64,000 nt of DNA, from NCBI GenBank assembly GCA_028284935.1, contig JANQQQ010000012.1, forward strand, positions 186,001 through 250,000, in the 5' to 3' direction. Position numbers and translations under genes: made by a program. Numbering within the stretch: the stretch's first letter is position 1; each line of letters begins with the position of its first letter. The stretch is from Croceivirga sp. (GTDB lineage Bacteria > Bacteroidota > Bacteroidia > Flavobacteriales > Flavobacteriaceae). The notes beneath the pieces were generated by a model. The model was not told where the DNA came from, searched no databases, and saw only the letters and a program-made list of their open reading frames with translations. Below, in pieces: positions 26,249 to 35,500 of this stretch.

Positions 26249-26758
26249 ATGCTAGACGAATTAAAAAATAGTCTATGGCAACAGTTCGGAGCTAGTATCG
26301 ATGCGCTGATAAATGCAATCGAAGCCTGTCCTGAAACCCTGTACCGAAACAACAAGCGATTTTTCTACACGGCCTATCATGTAGCCATATTTCTGGACTA
26401 TTACCTGACCATTCCACCAAAAGATTTTGAGCCACAACTGCCTTTTACCATCGTTGAAAAGGAAAACATGCCCGATGAAGCTTTGGATGATGTGTACCCG
26501 GATGAACACTACTCCAAAGAAGAGCTTTTGGAGCACATTGAATTAAGCAGGGAGAAATGTCGCAACATCGTTATGGGTATCAAGGAAAATGGGAATCCGC
26601 GTTTTATTGAAGCTGTCGAAGTTGGTAAAATGGATTATTCCCTTATCGAAATATTGCTTTATAACATACGGCATGTTCAGCACCATGCCGCCCAACTGAA
26701 TATGCTATTAAGAAATGAAGGACATGAACCCCCAAAATGGGTGGCAAGCGTAAATTAA
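26249..26758 (+). CDS. DinB-like four-helix-bundle protein
   Basis: 169 residues, helical, with the DinB/YfiT pattern: an early AYHVAIFLDYYL helix (first His) and a late IRHVQHHAAQLNMLL helix with the HxxxHH-type histidines of the metal site. The family contains thiol-dependent transferases and many proteins of unknown function. It follows the VOC gene by 13 bases. Confidence 0.82.
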   Translation: MLDELKNSLWQQFGASIDALINAIEACPETLYRNNKRFFYTAYHVAIFLDYYLTIPPKDFEPQLPFTIVEKENMPDEALDDVYPDEHYSKEELLEHIELSREKCRNIVMGIKENGNPRFIEAVEVGKMDYSLIEILLYNIRHVQHHAAQLNMLLRNEGHEPPKWVASVN

Positions 26759-26782
26759 TACAACAATCAAAAACCATTGGAC

Positions 26783-27205
26783 ATGAAAGTAAATCCCTAC
26801 CTCAATTTTGACGGTAATGCCGAAGAAGCATTCCTCTTTTATAAATCCGTTTTCGGCGGTGAATTCATTTCCCATATGAAAATGAGTGATGCTCCAGATA
26901 CCGACAAGCTGTCGGAGAATGAGAAAAACCGAACCATGCACATTTCTTTGCACATAGGCGGGGATACCGTATTAATGGCTTCTGACATTCTACCCTCTGT
27001 GGGGCACAAACTGAACCCAGGAAACAACAGCTATATCTCCCTCCACCCTAAATCCAAGGAAGAAGCGGATAGGCTCTTCAACGGACTTTCAGAAGGCGGT
27101 GAAATAGAAATGCCCATGGCCGATCAATTCTGGGGAGACTATTTTGGTTGTTTTACCGACAAGTTTGGGGTCATGTGGATGGTGAATTTTAATCTGGATT
27201 TCTAG
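26783..27205 (+). CDS. PhnB-like VOC protein
   Basis: 140 residues from the ATG at 26783 (a TTG two codons earlier is possible). The sequence YLNFDGNAEEAFLFYKSVFGGEF at the start and MPMADQFWGDYFGCFTDKFGVMWMVNF at the end are typical of the PhnB/3-demethylubiquinone-methyltransferase-like VOC branch. Substrate unknown. Confidence 0.88.
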   Translation: MKVNPYLNFDGNAEEAFLFYKSVFGGEFISHMKMSDAPDTDKLSENEKNRTMHISLHIGGDTVLMASDILPSVGHKLNPGNNSYISLHPKSKEEADRLFNGLSEGGEIEMPMADQFWGDYFGCFTDKFGVMWMVNFNLDF

Positions 27206-27221
27206 AAATCGTAGAGTGACA

Positions 27222-27608
27222 ATGGAAATAACTGCCTACCACGAAGCACTATCGGACGATGATCGACTGATATGTGAGAAACTGGAACAAAACATACGTA
27301 AGTTCTTAATAGAGGCCAATGCCAAAGTCTGGCATAGGCATCCGGTTTGGTTCTTGGATGAAAATCCTATTGTAGGATACAGCAAGCAAAAGCCTGGTGT
27401 ACGTTTGATGTTCTGGAGCGGTGCAAGTTTTGATGAAGAAGGGTTGAATGTCTTGGGTACAACCTTCAAAGATGCCTCTATCTTCTTCACGGATGTTGCT
27501 CAAATCGATGAAAAAGCCCTCCAACGATGGCTGGAAAAAGCCCGCGAAATCCAATGGGATTACAAAAACATCTACAAGCGTAAAGGAGAATTGATTCGAT
27601 TAAAATGA
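27222..27608 (+). CDS. DUF1801-like protein
   Basis: 128 residues from the ATG at 27222 (a GTG two codons earlier is possible). Features KVWHRHPVWFLDENPIVGYSKQKPGVRLMFWSG and a C-terminal KAREIQWDYKNIY fit the YdhG/DUF1801 fold, a small alpha/beta domain of unknown function. Sits between two VOC genes with gaps of 16 and 4 bases. Confidence 0.78.
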   Translation: MEITAYHEALSDDDRLICEKLEQNIRKFLIEANAKVWHRHPVWFLDENPIVGYSKQKPGVRLMFWSGASFDEEGLNVLGTTFKDASIFFTDVAQIDEKALQRWLEKAREIQWDYKNIYKRKGELIRLK

Positions 27609-27612
27609 GCTT

Positions 27613-28005
27613 ATGAAAACCAATTTTAAACCAGATGGATACAACTGCGTCTCCCCCTATTTTATTGTTGATGATCCACAAAGGTTTATCGATTTTCTGA
27701 AAACAGTCTTTGATGGAGAATTAACTCGATTCTTCAAAAAAGACGATGGACAAATCAACCATGCCGAAGTCAAGGTTATGGACTCCATCATAATGCTAAG
27801 CGGCACCACGGACGATTACCCTGCGAATAACCTGCTACTTCATGTGTACGTCCCCGATGTGGACAACGTATATGAAAAGGCCTTGAGCGCAGGTTGTGAA
27901 GGTATGGAACCTCCAAAAGTGAAGGATAATGATTCGGACAAGAGGGGAATTTTCAAAGATTTTATGGGAAATACATGGGCAATAGGGACACAAAAAGAAC
28001 AATGA
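27613..28005 (+). CDS. PhnB-like VOC protein
   Basis: 130 residues: CVSPYFIVDDPQRFIDFLKTVFDGEL at the start, a central NHAEVKVMDSIIMLSG and the closing FKDFMGNTWAIGT, typical of YCII-sized VOC proteins of the PhnB kind. Its TGA overlaps an ATG at 28002 that could start the next gene. Confidence 0.87.
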   Translation: MKTNFKPDGYNCVSPYFIVDDPQRFIDFLKTVFDGELTRFFKKDDGQINHAEVKVMDSIIMLSGTTDDYPANNLLLHVYVPDVDNVYEKALSAGCEGMEPPKVKDNDSDKRGIFKDFMGNTWAIGTQKEQ

Positions 28006-28007
28006 TT

Positions 28008-28418
28008 ATGAAAACAATTACGGTGGAAACAAATGTTAATGGTTGTGTTATTAAAATTTGGGAGTTTTGGACTAAACCGGACCACATCGTCAACTGGAAT
28101 TTTGCCATCCCTGAGTGGCATTGTCCAAGAGTAGAAAACGATTTGGAAGTAGGCAAGTCTTTCAGCTACCGAATGGAATCCAAAGATGGGAGTATGGGCT
28201 TTGACTATGCAGGAACTTACAATAGGATTGAACCACATGCCTTAATAGAATATGTGCTTGAAGATGGAAGAACGGTCAGTATCGATTTCAAAAAATTGGA
28301 TGATTCCGTTTCCATTGTCGAAACCTTTGAAGTGGAAGACACCAATACCTTGGAGCAACAAAAACAGGGCTGGCAGGCCATATTGGAGAATTTTAAAAAG
28401 TACGTTGAATCCAATTAA
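28008..28418 (+). CDS. SRPBCC (AHSA1-like) protein
   Basis: 136 residues from ATG 28008 (ATG 28002, overlapping the previous stop, would add two). Pattern IKIWEFWTKPDHIVNWNFA, WHCPRVENDLEVGKSFSYRME, YNRIEPHALIEYVLEDGR and a final helix GWQAILENFKKYVES. It is the second SRPBCC protein of the region and binds an unknown ligand. Confidence 0.85.
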   Translation: MKTITVETNVNGCVIKIWEFWTKPDHIVNWNFAIPEWHCPRVENDLEVGKSFSYRMESKDGSMGFDYAGTYNRIEPHALIEYVLEDGRTVSIDFKKLDDSVSIVETFEVEDTNTLEQQKQGWQAILENFKKYVESN

Positions 28419-28422
28419 TAGC

Positions 28423-28800
28423 ATGATGACCAAAATCAATATACAGGCCGATTGTGGTAATTCACCAAGAAAGGAATTTTTAAAGGATTTTAATATCGCT
28501 TTTGCTAAGGGCAATGCCGATTTCATCGTGGAACATGCCAGTGATGATATTGTTTGGACAATTTATGGCGATAAGAAAATCGAGGGTAAGGAGGCATTTA
28601 GCAAGGAAGTCCATATGATGAAACAATATACAGCAGATGAGATGACGTTACACAATGTCATCACCCATGGAAGGGAGGCTTCAGCCAATGGTGAAATGCG
28701 TATGGGCGACAAGACCTATGCCTTTTGTGATGTTTATCAATTCACTAACACAACAAGTATGGTTTTGAAAGAAATGCAATCCTACGTCATCAAACTTTGA
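28423..28800 (+). CDS. SnoaL/NTF2-like protein
   Basis: 125 residues from the ATG at 28423; a longer frame from 28252 overlaps the SRPBCC gene and is rejected. The NTF2-like cone fold is indicated by FLKDFNIAFAKGNADFIVEHASDDIVWTIYGDKKIEGKEAF and a beta-rich second half. This fold includes polyketide cyclases, isomerases and steroid-binding proteins; specific role unknown. Confidence 0.8.
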   Translation: MMTKINIQADCGNSPRKEFLKDFNIAFAKGNADFIVEHASDDIVWTIYGDKKIEGKEAFSKEVHMMKQYTADEMTLHNVITHGREASANGEMRMGDKTYAFCDVYQFTNTTSMVLKEMQSYVIKL

Positions 28801-28824
28801 CTCTTTGTTAAAAAAATATGAATT

Positions 28825-29214
28825 ATGAACCCAGTAGTACACTTCGAGTTTCCATACAAAGACGGAAATAGAATATCAGCGTTTTACAAAACTGTTTTTG
28901 GATGGGAATTGAGTCCTTTGGGAAAAGAATTCGGTAGTTATATTTTGGCGACTACAGCAAAAACCGATGCCAAACCAGGTACACCAGCTGGCACCATAAA
29001 TGGTGGCTTCTTTCCCTTTAATCCAAATAGACCAGGGCAACACCCTTCGGTAGTGATTGGTGTTGGTGACATTGGGGAATCCATAAAGGCCATAAATCAA
29101 CATGGTGGAGAGGTTTTGGGTGAACCCCATAACATTCCAAATTTTGGTTGGTACGTTGCCTTCTATGATACGGAAGGCAATAGAAACAGTATTATTCAGC
29201 CAATAGGAATGTAA
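28825..29214 (+). CDS. VOC-fold protein
   Basis: 129 residues: VVHFEFPYKDGNRISAFYKTVFGWEL is the classical VOC opening, and GWYVAFYDTEGNRNSIIQP closes the second module. The His of the first metal position (VHFEF) is kept; the C-terminal Glu is Ser/Asn. Possibly a ligand-binding rather than catalytic member. Confidence 0.87.
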   Translation: MNPVVHFEFPYKDGNRISAFYKTVFGWELSPLGKEFGSYILATTAKTDAKPGTPAGTINGGFFPFNPNRPGQHPSVVIGVGDIGESIKAINQHGGEVLGEPHNIPNFGWYVAFYDTEGNRNSIIQPIGM

Positions 29215-29232
29215 TTAATAACCAAAAACCAG

Positions 29233-29598
29233 ATGACCCAAATGGACCCAATAATAGCTGTAAAAAATGTTTCAGCAAGTGTCCAATGGTATGGATTCGT
29301 ATTTGGTTATACAAGAAAGCATGGCGGGGACGGGTTCGCAGTTTTAGTAGATGAAAATGATAAAATTATGCTCTGCTTGCATCAATGGGGACCGCACGTA
29401 CATCCTACGATGATGAATCCGAATGGTACTCCTGGAAACGGACTCATTCTTTATTTTCGGACGGATAATATGGAGCAAATACGCAAGAACGTAGAAGAAA
29501 TTCATGTAAATCCAAACTCGACGAAAAAAGAGTTTTCGCTACGTGAACCTGATGGGTACTATCTGACCATAACCGAATTTCATAGGTACACGGAATAG
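29233..29598 (+). CDS. VOC-fold protein, bleomycin-resistance-like
   Basis: 121 residues: IIAVKNVSASVQWYGFVFGYTRKHG, then IMLCLHQWGPHVHP and a closing FSLREPDGYYLTITEFH, keeping the C-terminal Glu of the metal site. This is the pattern of bleomycin/fosfomycin-resistance-like VOC proteins, but no resistance is implied without a test. Confidence 0.86.
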   Translation: MTQMDPIIAVKNVSASVQWYGFVFGYTRKHGGDGFAVLVDENDKIMLCLHQWGPHVHPTMMNPNGTPGNGLILYFRTDNMEQIRKNVEEIHVNPNSTKKEFSLREPDGYYLTITEFHRYTE

Positions 29599-29617
29599 TT
29601 TAAAAAATCAAGTAATC

Positions 29618-30007
29618 ATGCTTAACAACGCCTATACCTTTAATGGTTTCTCAACAAATGACCTTCGGGTTTCCAAAGACTTCTATAAAAACACTCTTGG
29701 TCTAGAAGTCGTAGAAAACGAAATGGGCATTTTAGAAATCAAAGCAGCGGGTAGTAACAAGTTTATTATCTATCCAAAAGAAAACCATCAGCCGGCGTCC
29801 TTTACGGTATTGAATTTTGAAGTAAGGGATATTGAAAAAGAAGTCGATGACCTCATAAGAAAGGGAATTGTTTTTGAAGAATATCAATATCCCGAACCCA
29901 TGAAAACAGATCAAAAGGGTATTTGTCGCAGAGATGAGAGATTCGCCATCGCTTGGTTCAAAGATCCCGCAGGGAACATTATATCGCTCATTCAGGAAAA
30001 TAAATGA
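29618..30007 (+). CDS. VOC-fold protein
   Basis: 129 residues: AYTFNGFSTNDLRVSKDFYKNTLGLEVVENE at the start and IAWFKDPAGNIISLIQE at the end, with the C-terminal metal-site Glu replaced by Ser/Gln. The last residues overlap the next gene by four bases (ATGA). It is the sixth VOC gene of the array. Confidence 0.87.
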   Translation: MLNNAYTFNGFSTNDLRVSKDFYKNTLGLEVVENEMGILEIKAAGSNKFIIYPKENHQPASFTVLNFEVRDIEKEVDDLIRKGIVFEEYQYPEPMKTDQKGICRRDERFAIAWFKDPAGNIISLIQENK

Positions 30008-30537
30008 GAAGTGTAGCCGAAATAAAAAAAGACTTTTTGAACGACTTGGAAAAATGGCAAAATATAGTCTATGAATATGGGCTTAGTGATTTGCAAAAAC
30101 AGCCTGGCCCGAATCAATGGTCAACCGGTCAGGTTATCAATCATTTAGTAGAAGAAACGGACTGGTATTTTTCACAGGCGAGAAAGGCCATGGCAGATAT
30201 CCAACATCTCCAAAAATCCAGTAGTGCCAAAATTCAGGAATGGTTCGAAGCCAATAGTTTTCCCAATAAAAGATTTAAGGGACCTGAAGACATGGAGCAA
30301 CCCCATCAGCCAATTTCCATAAAAGAGTTGATTGAAAAAATCGAGGGCATCAAGAACGAGATACCGATACTGGCAAACGAGATATCAAAAGCCGGTTCTG
30401 GGGGTAAATCCCAACATCCGGGTCATCAGTTTTTAACCGCCCATGAATGGTTTCAATATGCCGAGATGCACTGTAGACACCATTTTGGGCAAAAAGACAG
30501 AATAGAAAAACCATTTGGCACTGATTCCCATGGATAG
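30004..30537 (+). CDS. DinB-like protein
   Basis: 177 residues with the DinB_2 pattern: PGPNQWSTGQVINHLVEETDWYF carries the first His, and LTAHEWFQYAEMHCRHHFGQKDRI holds the last two. It overlaps the preceding VOC gene, showing co-transcription. Second DinB protein of the array, not a close copy of the first. Function unknown. Confidence 0.85.
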   Translation: MRSVAEIKKDFLNDLEKWQNIVYEYGLSDLQKQPGPNQWSTGQVINHLVEETDWYFSQARKAMADIQHLQKSSSAKIQEWFEANSFPNKRFKGPEDMEQPHQPISIKELIEKIEGIKNEIPILANEISKAGSGGKSQHPGHQFLTAHEWFQYAEMHCRHHFGQKDRIEKPFGTDSHG

Positions 30538-30717
30538 GCTTGAAAACAAAGGTGAATTACTACGAAAAGAAGGAAAAAGCATATTCCCTGCCCTATGGGG
30601 AGCTTAAGAGGTGTTTATTGATTGCTTGTTAATTGTCTCCTAAGCACGTATTCCTATTGCCATTGATAAAATGTTATTCAATTGTTATATTTCTGACAAT
30701 CAAATCATTAATTGGAT

Positions 30718-30966
30718 ATGGAGTGGATTTATCGCATACTTTTAGGGGTACTCGTCCTTGTCATTGTAGTTAAGTTTTTTCAATAGCGATCGGCAATACA
30801 AAAGGTGGAAGCCCAACTTCCTGGGGAGAGTACCGTGGTACAAACCGCCGTTGGTCCAGTGGAGTGTTTAAAACAAGGCAACACGGACAACCATGTATTG
30901 CTTTTACATGGTACCCCTGGAAGCTATCATACTTTTATGGCCGATGTTCTCCTTGACCTTTCTTAG
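30718..30966 (+). pseudogene. Truncated alpha/beta-hydrolase remnant
   Basis: From the ATG at 30718 the frame encodes a membrane-type N-terminus (IYRILLGVLVLVIVVKFF), meets TAG at 30784-30786, continues in the same frame with HVLLLHGTPGSYHTF, the oxyanion-hole HG motif of alpha/beta-hydrolases, and stops at 30964-30966. Nucleophile elbow and the rest of the fold are missing. So it has both an internal stop and a 3' deletion. The surrounding gap (30538-30980) shows nothing else. Confidence 0.7.
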
Positions 30967-30980
30967 GGCCATACCAAGCA

Positions 30981-31562
30981 CTAGTAATGACTAAGCGACT
31001 TGACATGGGCAAATATTTTATGTCCCCGAATAACGGCTTCAACCTCTTCGCTGAACATCTTTAGCCCCTTTATATGATTTATACCATTTTCGGGTGATAT
31101 GGAAATGACATCTAGTAGTTCGCCATCCCTGTCTATTGCCCTTACTTCAATGGTATTGCCCATTCTACTTACGCCTTTGACATCAAGCAGGGCCCCGTTG
31201 TCATCTATGGCCTTGACATCAAGTATCTTACCTTCATAATCAATCGCTTTGATGGGATAGTATTCCTCTTGGTCTTTCGCAATCATTTTTATGGGAATCG
31301 TTTGTCCCCTTACCAAAGCTTTGACACTAAGAAGGCTGATATCATGGGAGTCTTGAATGGCCTTTACATCATATTGGGTGCCATCATCATCAATGGCCTT
31401 GACATCCAACAATTGGGCCTCTGGTCGAACGGCCTTAATATGCCAAAAAATCATATTCTCACCCTCTTTTACTTGCGAGTGTATACGGGTCAGGGAGAAC
31501 ATTAAAAGAACCAAGAAACCTAGGGGTCTTAGGGCTGTTGCTATCTGCTTTTGCGCTTTCAT
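30981..31562 (-). CDS. Exported VKAID-repeat protein
   Basis: 193 residues. A signal peptide (hydrophobic FLVLLMFSL, cleavage after IHSQ) precedes about eleven tandem units of 10-16 residues, each with the core [L/Y]-[D/P]-[V/I]-K-A-[I/V/L] and often D-x-[D/N/E]-G (LDVKAIDDDG, YPIKAIDYEG, LDVKAIDDNG). The regular spacing predicts a beta-solenoid or stacked-strand fold. I recall related unnamed DUF families in Bacteroidota but cannot name one safely. Location should be periplasm or cell surface. Monocistronic, next to the hydrolase remnant. Confidence 0.75.
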   Translation of the reverse strand: MKAQKQIATALRPLGFLVLLMFSLTRIHSQVKEGENMIFWHIKAVRPEAQLLDVKAIDDDGTQYDVKAIQDSHDISLLSVKALVRGQTIPIKMIAKDQEEYYPIKAIDYEGKILDVKAIDDNGALLDVKGVSRMGNTIEVRAIDRDGELLDVISISPENGINHIKGLKMFSEEVEAVIRGHKIFAHVKSLSHY

Positions 31563-31687
31563 CGGTTTAGTTTTGCTTCAAATGTAGCGCATTAACCTGT
31601 GCCTGAACATGATAATCATCAGGACCCATGGCTGGGAAGCTGGGGATTGGGCATTTCCAATAGTGCAATGGTGGCCTTGGGGAATGG

Positions 31688-32422
31688 TTATGATCGATAC
31701 CGTTGTACAAAACGTTTTAGCATGATGTTGGGCACGGGTGCCTTGGCTGGGGTCAAGGTGCGTATCAAATCATCCGCCTCACTGGGATGAAAATATCCGT
31801 TGTCCATATAAGTCTTGATGCGCAAAACAAATTCTTGGGCATCGGCCTCTGGATGAAATTGGGTGGCGTAAATGTTCTTTTTAACTCGAAACATCTGCAC
31901 GGGACAAGTTTCGGAGGTCAATAATAGCTCAGCCCCAGGTGGGGCATCATCACAGGCCTCCTTGTGGCCTACAAAACCCAGAAAACTATTGGGAAGTCCA
32001 ACTAACAAAGGATCTTTGCTACCTGCCTTCGTTTTTGAGAGCATGACCGTACTGATGGGTTCGGCATAGGTATTGGAAATTGTGGCCCCGCAATACTTCC
32101 CCAAATGACCATTGCCGGAACAAGCCCCTAAAAAAGGAAAATCCAATGGTATTATTTGGTCAAAGAGGGCCACAAAGAATTGTTCAATCCGCTTTTGAAT
32201 AGCGCTTTTTTCATTTTCGGGAAGGCTTACGTCAAATGGGCTGCCACCCGCAATAATGGCCCAATACCCTCCGAGCTCAATAGCTGGAATGGAGACTTGT
32301 TCCAAGCGAATTCGGTCAACCTCAGTTGCCTTCAACCCACCAAATCTTAATATGGCCTCAAATTCACTTTGAGCGGTGGCATCTTCAGGTCGTATTTGTA
32401 ATACAAGCAACTTCTTCGCCAT
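31688..32422 (-). CDS. Class I glutamine amidotransferase
   Basis: 244 residues with the triad of a class I GATase: nucleophile Cys101 in FLGACSGNG, and His plus Glu in ATQFHPEAD near residues 190-196. The start KKLLVLQIRPED and the WAIIAGGSPFDV motif resemble GMP-synthase-like GATases and YfeJ-type stand-alone enzymes. The ammonia-accepting partner is not in the neighbourhood, so the substrate is unknown. Confidence 0.9.
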   Translation of the reverse strand: MAKKLLVLQIRPEDATAQSEFEAILRFGGLKATEVDRIRLEQVSIPAIELGGYWAIIAGGSPFDVSLPENEKSAIQKRIEQFFVALFDQIIPLDFPFLGACSGNGHLGKYCGATISNTYAEPISTVMLSKTKAGSKDPLLVGLPNSFLGFVGHKEACDDAPPGAELLLTSETCPVQMFRVKKNIYATQFHPEADAQEFVLRIKTYMDNGYFHPSEADDLIRTLTPAKAPVPNIMLKRFVQRYRS

Positions 32423-32523
32423 GTGAAACTCTAACTGCTTTTTTGATCATTTCCGTATCCCAAACGAATCTGTGATGGATGTTTTTTGCTATGCCGAACC
32501 ATGGGTACATTGCAATGATTTAT

Positions 32524-35500
32524 CTATTCTACCTTAGTCTTCAGGTCTTTCAATTGTTTTTCAAGTTCGGGGAAACGGCGTTGTACATCGGTGCCAATCC
32601 GTTGATTGGCACCGTTGACCATATTATATAAATAGGAGATTTGTGCAACCAACATTTGTTGGGGATAGGCCCCCTTATCATTTTTAAGTTGTTCTAGCAC
32701 CGATGTTATCTTTTTCGATCTTCCCTTACTGTTTTCATCGTCCTTGTCTTTTAATTTTTTGGATTCCTTCTCCAAATGATCCTGGAATAAACGTGCTTCA
32801 CTCAATAAGGCGCGGACTTGGGACTGCATGCTTTGTTGCTTTTGAAGTATGGCTTCGGTGATTCCATCAGCTTTAACCCTGGGATCCATCAACACCTTGA
32901 ACTCTTGGAGCATGCTTTTGTCGCCTAACGTAAGTTTAGCAGTATACTTGCCTGGGGGTACCATGGGACCATTTTTGTAGCTTCTTTTTTCCTCTTTGTG
33001 CCATGGTCCTTTTTCGCGCAAATCCCACGCAAATCGATTAAGCCCTTTTTTAGTTTCCAACTTGGTATTCACGTAGCGGAAGGTAGTGCTCAAGTTCATA
33101 TCCTCTACCTCTTCCGTGGATGATTTCAACAAAGTACTATCACTTACTATGGTAACGATGTTCTTTTTATTGGCATCCAAAATCTCGAGTTTCAACCCCT
33201 TGGTGGCTTCAGGCAAGTAGTAATCGATATAAACCGCTGTTCTTGGATATTTTGGGAACGTGTTGGAAGAACGTACCATGGGATAACGGTATCGAATGGT
33301 ATTGTCCGGTGCAAAGAGATAGGGCGATTTGTCCAGCGAAGCTATCGCAGCATCCCTTAAAGCGGTAATGTCGTCCAATATCCAGAAACCACGTCCCATG
33401 GTACTCAATACCAAATCGCCCCTAAAAATTTTGATGTCGGTAATTGGGGTGACGGGTAGGTTTTGTTGAAACGATTTCCAACTTTCGCCATCATTGAAGG
33501 ATACATACATCCCGTATTCCGTTCCAGCGTAAAGCAGCCCGGGCTTAACAGGGTCCTCCCGTAACACGCGAGCGGTATGATCATTGGGAATACCATTGGA
33601 TTCCGCACTCAACAAGATCCAACTGCGGCCATAATCGCTGGTTTTATATAAATAAGGTGTTGAATCGCCCAATAGATGTCGATCCACCGCTATATATGCG
33701 GTGGCCACATCGTGTGGTGAGGCCGAAATGGACTCTACCCTACCTCCTTTGGGTAATTTCTTTGGAGTTACATTTTGCCAGGTTTCACCCCCATCCTTGG
33801 TCACCGAGACCACTCCGTCATTGGAGCCTGTCCATATCACACCTTCCTCAAGAGGCGATTCCCGAATGGAATATAAGGTACTGTAATATTCTTCACCCGT
33901 GATATCCCGCGTAATGGGACTTCCTGAAATTACTTGCTTATCCGCCTCAAAGGCCGTTAAATCCGGTGAGATGGTTTCCCATTCGTAGCCGTCGGAATCT
34001 GTTTTGTGTAAGAACTGGGAACCGTGGTATACCACATCTGGATTGTGTGGCGATACATGAACTGGGGCCACCCGCTGAAAACGGTATTTCAAATCCTTTG
34101 GATTATGTCCATAAATATTGCTCGCCCCAACATAGTAGCTCTTTTCCACCCCGGTGAGTTTGTTGAAGACCCCAAAGCGTCCTTTGCAATTTGCATAAAT
34201 GATATTTGGATTTCCGGGTTTGGGAACTGCGGGACCTGTTTCACACCCCCCGGTATTGATTACCCAAGCCGAACCCGGATTCTGGACCGCGCTCGGAGGA
34301 AAACTAGGTACGGCAATGGTGGAATAATTATCCTGCTGGCCAGCGTACAACCAATAGGGATATTGATCGTCCACCTCCACTTGATAGAGTTCTGCAGTGG
34401 GTTGGTTGAATTGTGTGGACCAAGTTTTACCCCCATTAAAACTTACATTGGCCCCGCCATCATTGGCCTGTATCAAGATGTTGGGATTTTTGGGATTCAA
34501 CCAAATATCATGGTTATCCCCATGTGGAACGCTCATTTCCTTCCAGGTTTTACCACCGTCTTCAGATTTGATGAGGGGGTTGGCATTGGAATACACAATA
34601 TCCGGATTCGTGGGATCGAGCTCTACATTGGTATAGTAAAATGGTCTATTGACCAATCGGATATCATCCGAGATGTGTTCAAACGATTGGCCTTGGTCCA
34701 CGGATTTATACAATCCCTGCTCACCTTCTGGCGCTTCAATTATGGCGTAAAGAACACTGGAATCCACAGGCGAAACTGCCAAATCTATTTTGCCAATGGT
34801 ATCCTTGGGGAGTCCTTTCTCTAACTTAGTCCAGTCCTTTCCCCCATTGATGGATTTGTAGATACCGCCCTCTGCCGCCTTTCCACCCGAGATAATCGTC
34901 CAAGGTTTTCGTTCCGCTTTCCAAGCCGCAGCATAGATTACATTGGGATTGCCCGGCAATAATTCAATATCCGCAAAGCCAACTTTTTCAGAAACAAACA
35001 GCACCTTCTCCCAAGTTGCGCCACCGTCGGTAGTTTTGAAAACGCCCCTTTTAGGATTGCTTTTAAAGGCATTGCCAATGGCCGCCACCCAAACCACATT
35101 ACTGTTGGTAGGGTCAATTTCTACCGCACCTATTTGCCCCACATTTTTTAATCCAATATGTTCCCATGTTTTTCCGCCGTCAATGGATCTGTACATGCCC
35201 TTGCCACTGATGACATTACTTCGTAAACCGTCAGAACCAGTCCCTACATAAACAATGTTTGGGTCATTTTCCGCAACTTGGATGGCCCCAATCGATGGTG
35301 TATCAAAAAAACCATCGGAAACGTTGTCCCAAGAAGTACCATAATCCGTAGATTTCCAAACACCACCACCTGAAGCGCCCAAATAAAAGGTGCCTGGCTG
35401 TTTTGGAACTCCCGTTACCGTGGTAACGCGACCTCCACGGGCCGGTCCAACGGTACGGTATTGCAGGGCATCAAATTCTTGGGATAAAACCGTGGTGCCA

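Noticed and set aside
28252-28422. Upstream extension of the SnoaL-like frame
   Set aside because: It overlaps the SRPBCC gene in another frame; the ATG at 28423 fits the domain start.
31140-31460. Repeated GGCCTTGACATC-like DNA units
   Set aside because: These are the codons of the VKAI protein repeats, imperfect and in one reading frame, not a CRISPR array.
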